From: Nymphaea colorata
Lineage: Eukaryota; Streptophyta; Magnoliopsida; Nymphaeales; Nymphaeaceae
Assembly: GCF_008831285.2 (NCBI RefSeq)
Contig: NC_045143.1
Coordinates: forward strand, 5,961,503 to 6,025,502
Reading direction: 5' to 3'
Length of the DNA stretch: 64,000 bases
The notes under the pieces were generated by a model. That model saw nothing but the letters and a program-made list of their open reading frames with translations. It was not told where the DNA came from and searched no databases. Positions 1-12,328 of the stretch are shown here, piece after piece. Made by a program: the position numbers and the translations under genes. Positions within the stretch are counted from its first letter, which is position 1. Each line of letters starts with the position of its first letter.

Positions 1-129
1 AGATTTGTGATCTTACAATTTTTTTACCCCCTAGTGGGGAAGGAATGGCTGGAGTTTTGTGAAACTCTGAGTGAAAAAAGGAAAAAAAAAAACAAAAAGA
101 GTTTTCAATGTCCTGTTGTTCTGATGCAG

Positions 130-873
130 GTGATCTTGACAAAAGATGCAAAGGATCTCACTGTAAGTGGAATTCCTGACAAAATGGAGTGAGCCACTTG
201 TGGATCCTGAATTATGTTTGTCTCCTAATCCTGCTGTGTGCTTGGCAATATTCGAGGCATGGTTAATGGGTTTTGGTCTCGACTCAATCTGTACCATATC
301 TTTGGAAAAAATGACTCAAGTATGTATTACAGATTAGATATAAATTCTTATTACTCAATAACTCGAGTTTTTCGACTCGTTTGCAGAATCATATTCGACC
401 ATGCTTCATTTGAAATCTCAATTGGGTTTACTATCGAGTGATTGAAGAACTCAAGCTTTGCTTCAGATCCTACTTAGCTAAAGTGATTCACGGATCTTCA
501 ATTCATGGGCAGCATTTCAAATGACAACTATCTTCTCAGGTGAACAGTAACTCGCAAAATCCCGTTGCCCGATGCAAAACCTTTAGACCATGTTGAAGAT
601 CTGGTTTCATCTCCCAAAACAGGCTATTTTAAAGTTCTAAACTACTTTTTTTGCGCTAAAAGCTAGTTTTTAAACATTATTCTTAGCATCATAGAGAATT
701 GGCCTTTACCTTTTTTCTAATTTTTTCCCCCGCAGATCATGCGTGAAGGATCATACTTACTGTCAATGCCAAGAAAAAAAAAGTTATCTGGGACATTCCA
801 GTACAATGAGTTGCGGATTTTGATCAAAGCTCTCCTGAAAAGAGGGAAGCACATCTGTGAGAGGGACTTATGA
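130..873 (+). CDS. Possible 3' exons of a gene entering from the left edge
   Basis: A polypyrimidine tract and AG acceptor end at 129, followed by an open phase-0 reading (VILTKDAKDLT). At 163 there is a consensus donor (gtaagt). If it is used, the next good acceptor (ccccgcag, ending 735) opens an exon in the same phase that reads IMREGSYLLSMPRKKKLSGT and continues, basic and helical-looking, to a TGA at 871-873. If the donor is not used, the first exon simply runs on to a TGA at 190-192 (ending SGIPDKME). I recognise no family, and the gene body lies outside the window. This rests on splice signals and phase only and could be chance. Confidence 0.25.
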
Positions 874-2540
874 TCCAACAAGTTCACATGATAATGTAAA
901 TGATACACCAATGATGTGCAGAGTTCGGTCCCCTTAAAAGGAGTAATCTGCTCGGTCAGTACCCACTGTACAGTCATCATGATGAGCATGTGGCTGCATC
1001 AGAATCCACGCATCCGCATTCACTGTATTTTTTTAATATTTACAAGCTTTAACTATTATTGATAACGGACAAAATTCTGCTGCCTTTCTCTCCTCAAGCC
1101 ACTTTATCCCTATTTTAAAGCACGAGTCCGTCCTCTTTTACCTTCACTCATTCCTCAGTTAAATTAACTGTCGGTGTACCTCTAGATTCTTGTCACTACT
1201 TGAAAAATTTTATCAGAACTTATCAGAACTTATGAGTCATGCCTTTTACTTTTCACGAGAACCCTTCTGACATGATGGTGATGCTGATCATGATGATGAT
1301 GATGATGATAGAACAGTTAAATGTAGTTTTCAGGATGGCGGTCATTAGTACCATGTATTGCTATACCATCTTTGTACTAACGATGTTTGTCAGATTTTTT
1401 TCGTTTAGAATATGCATGACTTAATCTTACACTTGGGGATATGAACAGATGGGACTCTCAGTAAATGTAGCAACTAACTGAGCTTGGATGTCTAATAATC
1501 TTGCAGAGTCTGATTCAGATTTAGATTCAGAGTTGGATGATCTCATATGAAACTGATATTGGGTCGATCCATCGTCATCTCCACTTAGGTCTAGATTGAG
1601 TATAAATCTGCAGGAAGTTAGATATTTTATCAGGAAGCAAATTCATTCCGTCCCCATTGGCAGTTCTGTGCGTGGATGTGTTTATGATGGGTAAGGCTTA
1701 AAGGTTACTGTGCATGAACAGGAGAAACAAATCTACGAAGAACCATCGAATTAGATTATGATTCATGTAAGAGGAACCACCTAAACATTTACTGCAGGTA
1801 CAGTTTTGGATGATGAACTCCAAGGACGACAATGGAGATTAGAATTTTTCAAAATTTAGTGTCTTCTTCCATTTAGTCCTAGCCTTTATCAGTAATAACT
1901 GAGATGGAAATGACAGAGAGCTGAAGCAGTTTCAGCTTTTACATTTAATTTTATCACCTGTTCATTGCAAAGATTAGATATATATTCGTGGGCCATCACT
2001 CCAGTACAATCAATGTCTATTTACTGCATTTTTAAAGTCACAGGTAGGCAACGTTCTTATTACAGTGCCTCGACAGATGGTTAATCGTAAAATGAAAGTT
2101 GTAGTACTACATAGGCCCCGACAATGGCGGATATATGTACCTTCATATTATTATTAGATGATGATAGTAAAACTGAAGTGGCAGTCTAAAAATTACGAGG
2201 AAGTAACTTTTACAGTAACCTCCCTTGTGACTGTAACATGGCAGAGCGCATGGAATGGCGGAAACAACCAAAAGAGGTGCAGGCTTTTTCCCAGATTATT
2301 CAAATGCCGCTCATGCCCTTCATCTGTACCTCCCTCTTTTCTCTGGTTTACCAAAATGTACTTTATTCAAGTAACTGCTTTTTTCTCCTTTTTCCTCCGT
2401 TAGCATTCAATGTTCTGGTAATCTTTTCTTTGTTCTATTTTACTTGAGAAGCATGAGTTTTCTCAATATCAAGTTCGCATCTTCTAAAAAAGTTCACTCT
2501 GTTCGCTTTTTTCTTGGCATGCTTATCGTTACACAGAGAG

Positions 2541-2546
2541 CGAGCG

Positions 2547-2599
<53 letters not shown>
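2541..2599. repeat. (GA)n microsatellite upstream of the bHLH gene
   Basis: An uninterrupted AG run of about 24 units (2551-2599) is preceded by a short GAGC-type tract. It lies about 620 bp upstream of the bHLH start codon, in the probable promoter. Confidence 0.9.
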
Positions 2600-2602
<3 letters not shown>

Positions 2603-2872
2603 AATGGTGAAAATGGTAGCTTCTTTTTCTTGAGTTTTTCCGCTACTCGAGTGGTTGTATCTGTCACTTCTGGTTCAAAAACCTTGGGATCCTTCACTGC
2701 TGTCCTGTACTACATCTAAGGACAAACAGTGGTTTTGGGAAACTGACTTACAGCAAATGAATCCATGAGCGCTTATACGAAGGAGAGGTGCAACCAAAAT
2801 CCAGTACCATCTAGGCACAGTACATTGGTATCTTCCACTCAGTTCTCATTTCTCCATCTCTTCCACTTCATT

Positions 2873-3215
2873 TAGCTATATATAGCTTCAGTTAAACCCT
2901 CGTCAGAAGAATGAAGACCAGTCATCTCCCTGATAAAGATGAAGACCAACCATTAGAAACCTGCATTCTCCCGTGAGTCGATTGCGGTCGGAACATTCAG
3001 GATGCTGCAAATTCCTCGGGCTTTAATGCTAAGAGAGGTTCTTTCTTTTACTTTCCTCCTTCCACCCTGTTGCACAAAAAGTTTTTCTACTAATGCTTCA
3101 ATCGTCCAGTTTTTTGTCTTTCTTCTTCTGGATGCTTTTTTGTTTGCCTCTCATGGGTTCAAACCCCATGCTTTTGTTGGAAATCCATGATATTGCAGGT
3201 CGTCTTGAGAACAGT
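2873..3215 (+). promoter_or_regulatory. Probable core promoter, 5' UTR and leader intron of the bHLH gene
   Basis: A TATATA element sits inside a palindrome (agctatatatagct) at about 2874-2887. A GTGAGT donor at 2973 and a TTGCAG acceptor ending at 3198 would define a 226-bp leader intron, giving a short first exon (about 2905-2972) and placing the start codon 17 bases into exon 2. This explains why the upstream reading of the coding frame looks like non-coding sequence. It is inference from signals only. Confidence 0.4.
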
Positions 3216-4439
3216 ATGGAGGAACTGATGCAGGGGGCAAACCATTCAGGCTCCGGACAGGATCATTTCAATTTGGCAATGGAAGGACTGGTGTGGGAGG
3301 GTCCATCTGCAGCTGCAACCCTGTTAAATGCCCTGGGCCTGCCTCCTGCCTTCTGGAGCTCTACGATGGAGAATTCTCGTGAATTCCTGACGGCGTCAGA
3401 TTCTGTTGCCGGTGATTATCGACCACATGTGGATGTCACCAATAATTCAATGGATTCTGGTGGTGTAGAAGAAAGAATGGTAGATGGAAATGCAGACTTA
3501 GCCACCAAATTCGTTTATAATGCAGGATCTAGCTTCAGCATGAGCAACAGAAATCAGGAGGAAGAGCTGAGATTACCACCAAATGTCGGTTGCTTAAGTA
3601 GGGCTTCAATTCTTCAAGAACAACCTTTTGATCCTCCCGTTCTGCCCGACCCTCTGAATTGCTTGATCTCTTCGACCAACAGCACCTTGAATGCATCTGT
3701 GGAGGATGATGGTATTTCTCTTCAAATTGAGATCATGGATCCGGAAAATTCGGTAATCACGTCCAACATGAAGGGTTCTTGGACTGTAAGCTGGAGCGGC
3801 GTCGCCGGTGGGGGCGGTGGTGCAATTTCGTCCGAGTCTACCGAGCAGGACGAGGCAGCTTCTCAATCGTCATGCCACCAAACCAAGAAGAGGAAATCCC
3901 CGGAAGGATCTACTTGCTGTTTCAGCCTCGGAGGCGAAAACTACCTTTCTTTCGACGCACTTGGATCGAATTTTCCCGCGGACAGCGGCGGTAGCGGCGG
4001 ATTCAAGCTCGTCACTGCGAATCCATTAGAACAAAAGAAACCAAAACCAGAGAAGCTTGAGAAATCAAGAAGCATCGACTTCATGAACTCAAATGCTCTC
4101 ATGATGGGGCCTGATACAGAAACGATTGCTGCCATGAAGGAAATGATATACAGAGCAGCAGCATTAAGGCCGATCAGTGCAGCCACGGAAAACATCGAGA
4201 AGCCCAAGAGGAAAAACGTCAGGATCTCAACAGATCCACAGACGGTGGCAGCAAGGCAGAGGAGGGAGAGGATCAGCGACAGAATTAGGATTCTGCAGAG
4301 GTTGGTTCCCGGAGGCACCAAGATGGACACTGCAACTATGCTTGACGAAGCTGCAAACTATCTTAGATTTCTCAAGTCCCAAGTATCTGCGCTTCAATCC
4401 CTTGGGAGTGCCACAACCAGCATCAATTATCATCAATGA
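3216..4439 (+). CDS. BHLH87: bHLH transcription factor, bHLH87-like (subfamily VIII)
   Basis: Single coding exon of 407 residues. The C-terminal part is the diagnostic region: a conserved [14 protein letters not shown] block (about residues 306-319), a basic stretch [10 protein letters not shown] (from 329), the basic region with [13 protein letters not shown], and helix-loop-helix with [20 protein letters not shown], ending near 396. The block before the bHLH and the AANYLRFLK helix fit Arabidopsis bHLH87 better than HECATE or RHD6-type relatives. The glutamate of the classical E-box-binding triad is alanine here (VAAR), as is usual in this subfamily, so binding to plain CANNTG sites is not assured. 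The first 300 residues are low-complexity, with a Gly run. I start at 3216 (MEELMQG) because the 41 in-frame codons upstream cross a predicted intron end. Expected role: nuclear DNA-binding regulator. Confidence 0.85.
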   Translation: MEELMQGANHSGSGQDHFNLAMEGLVWEGPSAAATLLNALGLPPAFWSSTMENSREFLTASDSVAGDYRPHVDVTNNSMDSGGVEERMVDGNADLATKFVYNAGSSFSMSNRNQEEELRLPPNVGCLSRASILQEQPFDPPVLPDPLNCLISSTNSTLNASVEDDGISLQIEIMDPENSVITSNMKGSWTVSWSGVAGGGGGAISSESTEQDEAASQSSCHQTKKRKSPEGSTCCFSLGGENYLSFDALGSNFPADSGGSGGFKLVTANPLEQKKPKPEKLEKSRSIDFMNSNALMMGPDTETIAAMKEMIYRAAALRPISAATENIEKPKRKNVRISTDPQTVAARQRRERISDRIRILQRLVPGGTKMDTATMLDEAANYLRFLKSQVSALQSLGSATTSINYHQ

Positions 4440-6026
4440 CCCATCACCAACAACATTCACCATCCAAGGACCCATAATGCATCTGTACGAAACATAATCG
4501 TGGATGTTCTTCAGCGGAAAGAGGGTCTATAATTGCATTCATTATTACTAAGATTGTGAACAGTTAGAAGTGACTTTTTCCTTTTCTACTTGGTCTGCTT
4601 CCGCTGCCATTGATGGTACCTGCCATTCTCTATACAGTTCTACTCATCTTTCATCAACTTCAAAATTTTGATTAATCACTGCTCAAAAAGATCTTCTTCA
4701 CTTCTGTAACTACCTTCATAATCGTACAGTGGCCGCTAATAGTTAATTTGCCGTGTCGATAACTGGAGTTACTGTTTGCTGCCTTCTTCTGCTTCCCTCA
4801 TCTGTTTCATGGGAAACGTTTGACTGTGCCTTAAACTTTAGTTCACATCTCTTTCCTAAGAAGGCATGGAGGAGGAAAATTCTATGCTAACGTATAAGAA
4901 AATAATATTTACCAATATGAACAACATAGGCAACCCCAGAAACATATTCGCGGAGTTATTATCAGTTTATCACGACCAAATTTGGTTTCAGAAACGAATA
5001 CTTTCTGGGAAACTTCCTACATCTGGTAGCGTTTCTTGGGGCCATGAGATTCTCCAGATAAAATCATGACATGTTCCAAAAACGCGCTTACCTTCGGGAC
5101 GGCGGTCTTCAATGTTTGGATGTTATTTTAAGAAGCAAATGCAGCAACCGCCATTCTTGACCTTTTCTTAAAAATGGAGAACTGCTCTTGGGGAAGAAGA
5201 CTCGATCACGCTGATTTAACCCTGCGGGTGCCTGATCTCTAAACAGTTCAAAACTTTGAAGCAAAAGCTCTTTGAAGAACTCCAAAAATCATTGCTTAAG
5301 CAAATCATGAAGCTGTGACCAAGTCTTCACGTCCAGCAGCTGATTGGTTAAGTTCCTCCTCAATTATGGCAGCTTCTTGGGTTCATGACATGATCTTGAG
5401 CTAAAAAAACAAAGAATTCAAGAAAAAACTAATACCAAAAGACGAAGATTGAAATTGGGTATTGATAGTTTTCAACCACACCACCCAATCTAAAAGATTT
5501 TTTTACTTTGATTTCATGTTTATATGATGATAAAAAACATGCTAATTTGAAGTACAAATGGTCCACGGGCATATATTTTTCTGGTGCAATCTCTTTATCG
5601 GTTCGTGTACTTTTCCCTTTTTCCTTTTTCTTTTCAATTTTCTGTAAATTCTGCTTCACTTTTACGGCAACTTTGTGAAGGGTGAGGTGCAAATTTTTAA
5701 AGCAGAGACATTCCCTTCGTACTTTGCAAATCGCACTACATGGGGCCGAGAGTCCGCTGTCTCTCACTACCCAAACCAGGCGTGCCCTTTCACGCTTAAT
5801 TCTTTCTCCGACTATGATTTGGGAGCCAAGCATTTGTGGTTTCCAAATTAAGGAGTTCAACTCTTTGGTATGCCTAGTTCAATTTTGAAAAATTTTGCCA
5901 TTAATTAAATTATTATGATGCGATGTTGATTTATGATGACTTTAGCAACGATTTATAGTTTTTTTAACTATAAATTTGAAATTTATCCATTTGACAACTA
6001 TTTAGACATATGGGAGTATTGTGCAG

Positions 6027-6135
<109 letters not shown>

Positions 6136-7889
6136 AGTGTGATGCTTCTGGTTATCTAAAGTTTCTCAGCCATTTAATCAAAACTATATTGATAATTGAA
6201 AGGAAAGCAAAAACAAAAAAATGTGAATTAATATTAAATGATTAAACTACTTATCATTTTTTTTGTTTTTTTTATGTTTTATCACATTGAATGAGAAGGT
6301 CCTACTTAAATAGTTTGCTAACTATATATATATATATATATATATTTTGACTATCTATAATCACCCAACCATTTAACCAGAACCGTTCATAGTTAAGAGA
6401 AAAAGTTTAAAAAAAAGATGAGAATTAATGTTAGAAGACGAAAATATTCATAATTATTTTTCTTCTTGTTTTTCTCTTAAACTATAGAGTGACTCTCAAC
6501 AATCATATTACCTTCAATATATATATAATTCAATATATATATATATAGAGAGAGAGAGAAAGAGAGAGAGAGATTATATGAAAGGAGAGACATCTAACAT
6601 TATGGTTGATAGGTTTAAAAGTTCATAGAGGGACCACCGAGTATATACGTGTCACATGTCATGAAAAAGAAAAATTTATTTCAGTGTTTCTTCTCTTGGA
6701 TTTTTAAAGGTAATTCTCACAAAGTTTTTCACTCCCTTTGCATTTTTTTCCTTTTCTTTTTTACATTATAGCTTGTTATTATACACTTGGCATCAGAGGT
6801 GGAGCCAGCTAGGTTTCAATTTCCCCAAGCGACAATGCATTAAATAAAATTTTTAAATTTTTTTACAGGGATTAATTATACTTTTGCCAAAAAATTCTAC
6901 ATCGCGGAAGCTAAAATTTTTAAATATTTAAAAATTATTTTTCAAAACATAGGGGGACCATGGTCTCTGCTGGACCGCTGGTCCTCGAGTCACCCTGTTT
7001 AGCATTGATTCAACTTTGTAGATAAATAATTCAAGTTTCAAGGGTGCCACATGTCAATTTTAAATATTTTTATTTTTAAACATTTAATTATTTTTATTTT
7101 TTTTATTTTTTTTTCAAAAATGGGATTTTAATATTTTTTTTTGCCAATTGATGAATCAGCCAATTTACTGAAATTTGGTAATGGGTATAAAATTAAAAAA
7201 GAAGGGATGGGTTCGACGTTAGAATGCCATTGACTCTTGAAACAAGTTAAAAGCTTAGTCAAACTGAACACATGCCAGGAATCAGGAGCATTATTTTATT
7301 GAAAAAAAAAGTACTTTTGAACTTAAAACGACAACAAAGAAAACTATAAACTTTTCACTGTTTCGTTTTTTTTTTCTTTGGTGCTTTTTGACAAACAAGA
7401 AAAGCATTTTAAAATGTAAACTCTCATGCATCCTAAAACTAAAGTACTTTTGTATGGACAATAAAAATAACAGTCAACCATGAGAATCGAATTGACGATC
7501 TAGTTCTACCAACAACCAACTTACAATCCCTAAATATATTTAGATGCCTTAACTTCATATTTTTCTAGTTTTGATGTGGTTATCTTGTCCTCAGGTAGGG
7601 CAGAGCCACATGGGCTCTAGTCCATACATATAAATTTTAAAAAATTTTATTTGTTTTTATATAAAAAGTTTAAAAAATAATATTTTAACTTATGTCAAAA
7701 TTTAGAAACTTTAATCCGACCCTTCTCATGAAATTTTTTAGGCTTTGCTTCTGTCCACAAGACAAGCTTTTTATTCTCTTACAAAAAGTTTTAGCCTACC
7801 CACTTGATTGATCAGGCTCAACTCATCAATCATCAATGAGTTTTACATGTCCCAAAAAAAAAAGAGCTTAGTGGAGGGTCTGGATACTA

Positions 7890-8312
7890 ATTGAAATAAT
7901 TTGGATCTGATATCTGATTAAACTGCTTCAAAAAAAAAAACAAAAAACAAATATATAAACAGTTTAGCATTCGGATTTGGATTTAAAAAATGACATCTAA
8001 TTGGATTTGAGTTCAAATTTCACTTTAAATAAATATTCGATGGAATTTGGATATAGATGTCGATCTATATTCAATTTCAACCAAATATCTCACATTTACT
8101 ATCCATACATTTCGAAAGTTGGTCCTTAACATATCATAATGTGGTTTGGATTTGATTGTGTATTTAATAGTTGGATTCAGATTCGGATGTGAAACTAAAA
8201 GACAGATTCAGATCTAACATAGACTTTTCATTGTTCATATTTGAATCGAATTGCAAATTGGAATATGTGAACATCCAAAATATACATGGTTCGAATCTAA
8301 TCCATTGACATC
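7890..8312. repeat. Degenerate dispersed repeat (GGATTTGGATTT-rich family)
   Basis: AT-rich sequence rich in variants of 'ggatttggat' and 'gattcagattcgg', containing 'aaatgacatct' and ending 'cattgacatcct'. The same landmarks, in the same order, occur at 10285-10800 and in the TIR element at 58711-58995, which suggests one old repeat family. Confidence 0.35.
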
Positions 8313-8769
8313 CTTGAGCTTTCGAGCTTTATCACCAAAAAAAAACTTGAGAATATGTAGATAAAAAAAAAAAAGTTGGTTTTCGAAATTATGGTTCTCA
8401 GCCCTTTCTGATGGGAAAACAATTTCCCGCTTTTTATTTTTCCTTCTTTTGTTCCATCTCAAGATTCTCAACTTGTTTCTTTTGCAGGCATAAGTAGTTA
8501 GAATTCTTTTCTAAATTTGGAAGACTTTTCTCCTTTCTTTTGTTTGGAAGGAACATGACCATATCTCTTTTTTGGCTCCATGTGGTGAAGCAGCCTTCTT
8601 AGAGCCTAAATTTCAGGATATGATGTCCAATAAAACTTTAATAACAATGAAACTGCTTTTGTTCTTTAGTTGAATACCTCCTCTTATTTTCTAAAAATGG
8701 GAGATGATTGCATCTCTTCCTGGTTGGACATGAGCTTGGAACATCACTCAAAGGGGCTTTCTCTTTTTT

Positions 8770-9640
8770 GGGGTTGCGACAAAGGAAGACATTTTCCGAC
8801 CGAGAAAACGGTGCCACCGGGTCATAATTTGAGGGTGGGCGAACTTGTGGGATTTGTATTGTTCCTTAATCGTGGGTTAATTAGTGATGTTTACAAGTAA
8901 TCTTGCCCCCTCCACATGGATTGCGACAGAGGAAAACATTTTCCGACCAAAAACGGTGCCGCCAGGTCATAATTTGAGGGTGGGTGAACTTGTGAGATTT
9001 GTATTATTCCTTAATGGTGGGTTAATTTGTGATGTTTACAAGTAACCTTGCCCCCTCCACATGGATTGTGACAGAGGAAAACATTTTCCGACCAAAAACA
9101 GCGCCACCAGGTCATAATTTGAAGGTGGGTGAACTTGTGGAATTTGTATTGTTCCTTAATGGTGGGTTAATTCGTGATGTTTACAAGTAATATTGCCCCC
9201 TCAACACGGATTAAGACAAAGGAAACATTTTTCGATGGAAGACGACACCGCCAGGTCATAATTTGAGAATAGGCGAACTTGTGAGATTTGTATTGTTCCT
9301 TAATGGCAGGTTAATTCGTGATGTTTACAAGTAATGTTGCCCCTCAACATGGATTACGACAAAGGAAAACACTTTCCGACAGAAAACGGCACCGGGTATA
9401 ATTTGAGGGTGGGTAAACTTGTGGGATTTGTATAGTTCCTTAATGGCGGGTTAATTCAGAATGTTTACAAGTAATCTTGCCCCCTCAACATGGATTGCGA
9501 CAAAGGGAAACTTTTTCCAATGGAAAACGGCGCCGCCAGGTCTTAATTTGAGGGTGGGTGAACTTGTGGGATTTGTATTGTTCCTTAATGGTGGGTTAAT
9601 TCGTGATGTTTACAAGTAAATCTTGCCCCCTTCAAAATGG
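8770..9640. repeat. Six-unit tandem array, unit about 145 bp
   Basis: Head-to-tail copies start with 'gcgacaaagg' or close variants at 8776, 8923, 9068, 9213, 9356 and 9497 (periods 147, 145, 145, 143, 141). Each unit runs through 'aacggcgccgcc', 'ggtcataatttgag', 'gggtgggtgaacttgtg', 'ttgttccttaatgg' and 'gatgtttacaagtaa' to 'cttgccccctc'. Copies are similar but differ by substitutions and short indels. The last copy ends near 9640. The unit has no long open frame and no family I recognise. Confidence 0.9.
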
Positions 9641-9670
9641 ATTGTTTTTGTTCCATCATATTTCTTAATA

Positions 9671-9975
9671 AGCAGTGGCGGAACTAAAAATTTTTGGCCA
9701 AAAAGCACTAATACAAGGTAATCAAATTTTGGACGCTCCGAAATACTTTAGACCCTTTAGATATATTGTAACATGGTTGAAGAGTGCCAATATATAAACA
9801 AGCAAAGAGTTATGACACACTAATATGTAAATAAGTAATTTGTGCATGTCTGTGTGGGCAATTGCCCACCTAAACAACCTTTCATGATAAAAATGATGTA
9901 AATATCTTATTTGTTGCCAACATCTAACATCTTGGACGAAAACGTCTGATACATTCACCTTCCCTGTTACAATCT
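9671..9975. mobile_element. Fragment of a Mutator-like MITE family
   Basis: It begins 'cagtggcggaactaaaaatt', like the terminus of the better-preserved element at 61153-61331, and carries the same internal palindrome (gtgggcaattgcccac here, gtgggcaactgcccac there). No matching right terminus is visible, so the copy is probably truncated. Confidence 0.35.
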
Positions 9976-10284
9976 TGGGGGTCTAACAAAAAGTTTTCAG
10001 AAAATAATTTATTCTTAATTTAGTTTGATGGGGACTTTCTCTTGACACCCTCCATGGTTTTTTGAATCAGAAGTGTATGTGTAACGTGTCTCAAGTAGCA
10101 CTTTTCTCCTTTGCCAGTCAAACACGGTGTTTAGTTACTGGCATTTACAATGGTGTATTAAGTGCGGTTCCCATCTTGAAATAAGAGAGTCCGCGTAACA
10201 TCAGCCACGCCTTGTAACAACCAAGACAAACATTCAAACTCTATTAAGTTGCCTTCATACTTGGAGAGCACAATTTTGTGGATC

Positions 10285-10800
10285 TGAATCCGAGCCTTAA
10301 CTTTAGATCCAACAGTTGCATGGGTTCAGTCTGGATTTGCAGTTGGATGAGCCAATAAATATGATCTGTAGGTCTAGATTCGGTATCTAACTGAATTGCA
10401 TAAAAAAAGTAGGATATGAGACAAATCTTGTCATCTGATTAAGGATTCAAATCGAATTCAAATATAAGAAATGACATTTTCAGATTCAAATTTAAGTAAA
10501 CATTAACTTGGTTTGTATATAGATCTGGATCAGACATGGTTTTAAATAAATATCTTATACACAATGACTATAATATGGTTTAGATTCGGCTTAAGAACTG
10601 GATTCAGATGTTAGTCTAAAAAATTGAATTCCGAACATATTCAGACTTGAATTTGAAACTTTGGATTTTGGATATAGTATAGATTTTTCTCCGTCAGAGT
10701 TAGAATGTAAATTCGAATATGAATGTACAGATATCCCCGAAAAAGGAGACAATGGTGAAATATATATCAGATTCGAATTCGATCTTGGCATCTCTACCCA
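10285..10800. repeat. Degenerate dispersed repeat, second copy
   Basis: Same landmarks as 7890-8312: an 'aactgaattgcataaaaaaa' block, 'agaaatgacat', many 'gattcagatt' variants and an end of 'ttggcatctctac'. The left end is unclear. Confidence 0.35.
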
Positions 10801-10963
10801 TTCATAATGGAAAGATGTAAATTATGAGCACTGATCATTCGCACTAAACTAAGAATCCATTGGGAGCAATGGTGAAACCCCTTAGGCATAACTTCAAGTA
10901 AATGACCAAAATGCCCTTAAAATAAAAAGGAGATAAAAGGAGGAAGGTAAGGCGGCACAAATG

Positions 10964-10998
10964 CCCCTCACATGACCATGTGGCCGCCATGTGAGGGG
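10964..10998. repeat. Perfect 11-bp inverted repeat (hairpin)
   Basis: cccctcacatg at 10964-10974 is exactly complementary to catgtgagggg at 10988-10998, with a 13-base loop. An outer GGCGGC (10951) and GCCGCC (10983) add a second possible pairing. No gene is close by. Confidence 0.75.
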
Positions 10999-11499
10999 TA
11001 GCTCAGCGGTCGGCTCCTGTTTCTACTGTATGGTTTTTGGGTTTAGGGTTTACGGGTTTTAAGTATGTCAAAATTATTCTAATCGAATTTAAATGTGCTA
11101 AGTAGTGTTGAACGAATTAAATTAGTCCTATGGCATTTTGAATAAGGGAACAATTCATCGGGACAAATGGCCACCTGCATCTCATTCCAGCATCCCCTAA
11201 ATTCTGGGATGCAAATTAAGGTTCAGATCAAGGGCAGATAAGTATATTAGTGGTTGGGTTGGAGTCATTTTCTATAAAACCAAGATGACAAGGTCCTCAT
11301 ACCAGATCCAACCAATCATACCATAATCTCTCCCCCCCACCCTCTCTCTTTTTCTCTCTCTCTCTCTAACCACTTGTTTTGGTCTTGTCATTTCATAGAG
11401 CAGCAGTGGAGATAGAGATTTTTTATTAAAGGCCACTACTATTATAAATTTTGAATTTTAAGTGAATATATATATATATATGTAATAATGGTGTATGTA

Positions 11500-11810
11500 T
11501 TATAATGGTCGTGTTTCAAAAATATGATACGATATACCACCTGCACCGTATAGTTATGATACAGGCACCATTCCGTACGATACAGTTACAATACATTATG
11601 ATACAATTGTGATACCTCAAAAGACAGTTATCATATATTACGATACGTTAATTTTTTATTGATTTTTTATAATTTTTATAATTTTTTTTATTTTTTGATT
11701 ATTCTTTTAAAAAAATATGATATAATTATTATGCATTACGACGGTTTACGATATAACGTATCTTAAAGCCAGACCAATACGGGTTATGATACACTTTTTA
11801 CAACATTGAT
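11500..11810. repeat. GATAC-rich degenerate repeat tract
   Basis: Short repeats of 'tatgatac', 'cgatac' and 'gttacaatac' recur roughly every 8-20 bases across 11525-11670 and again near 11720-11800, around a T-rich centre. It looks like the decayed short-period repeat often seen in plant spacers. Confidence 0.5.
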
Positions 11811-12328
11811 ATATAAGCTTGTTTAAACAATTGCCTACACCAACCTATAGGTCGAGAAAGTACATCAAAAAGTGTGGACATATCAAAAGAATCATAGGGA
11901 AAGAGACTCAATTTGATCATGTTGGTTTTCAAAAGATGCTTGTTTGTTATCAAATGGTGGATGTGCACAACTGCTTTCCTTTTCTTCTCACCCGTGGGGT
12001 TCAGGACTCCTTTAAGATCATGAGAATTGAAGTAATGGCCGAACTTTCTTCCCCCCTTGGAACCAACTTAGTCGAATATGATAGTTTCCAATGTTTATTA
12101 AACATGCAAGGCTAATGGAATCACAAATTTGATACGAAGAGGGCACCGGTTTTATTATCCATGCAAGATCCCTGGAGAGAGATAGAGAGAGAAAGGTCCA
12201 TGATCCAATCCTGGAGAGAAAGAAAGATTCAACTCAGATACAAAGAGAGAGAGGTCCATGATCCAATCCATGAAAGATCAAGGGAGATGATGCAACTTAT
12301 AACCACAAGATGGAGTGCAGCTCACTAC

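Noticed and set aside
1505-1549. Acceptor followed by an acidic reading (ESDSDLDSELDDLI, stop)
   Set aside because: Attractive as a C-terminal exon, but no upstream exon in the needed phase could be joined to it.
3158-3178. tRNA B-box-like palindrome (gggttcaaacccc) before the bHLH start
   Set aside because: No A-box at the right distance and no cloverleaf; it lies within the predicted leader intron.
3941-4330. 129-codon minus-strand open frame opposite the bHLH domain
   Set aside because: It is antisense to the conserved bHLH coding sequence and has no family resemblance of its own.
5429-5860. 143-codon minus-strand open frame
   Set aside because: Lysine-rich low-complexity reading in an AT-rich spacer, with no domain, signal peptide or promoter evidence.
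8770-9640. CRISPR-like array
   Set aside because: The units are contiguous, with no unique spacers, and the genome is a plant's; it is an ordinary tandem repeat.
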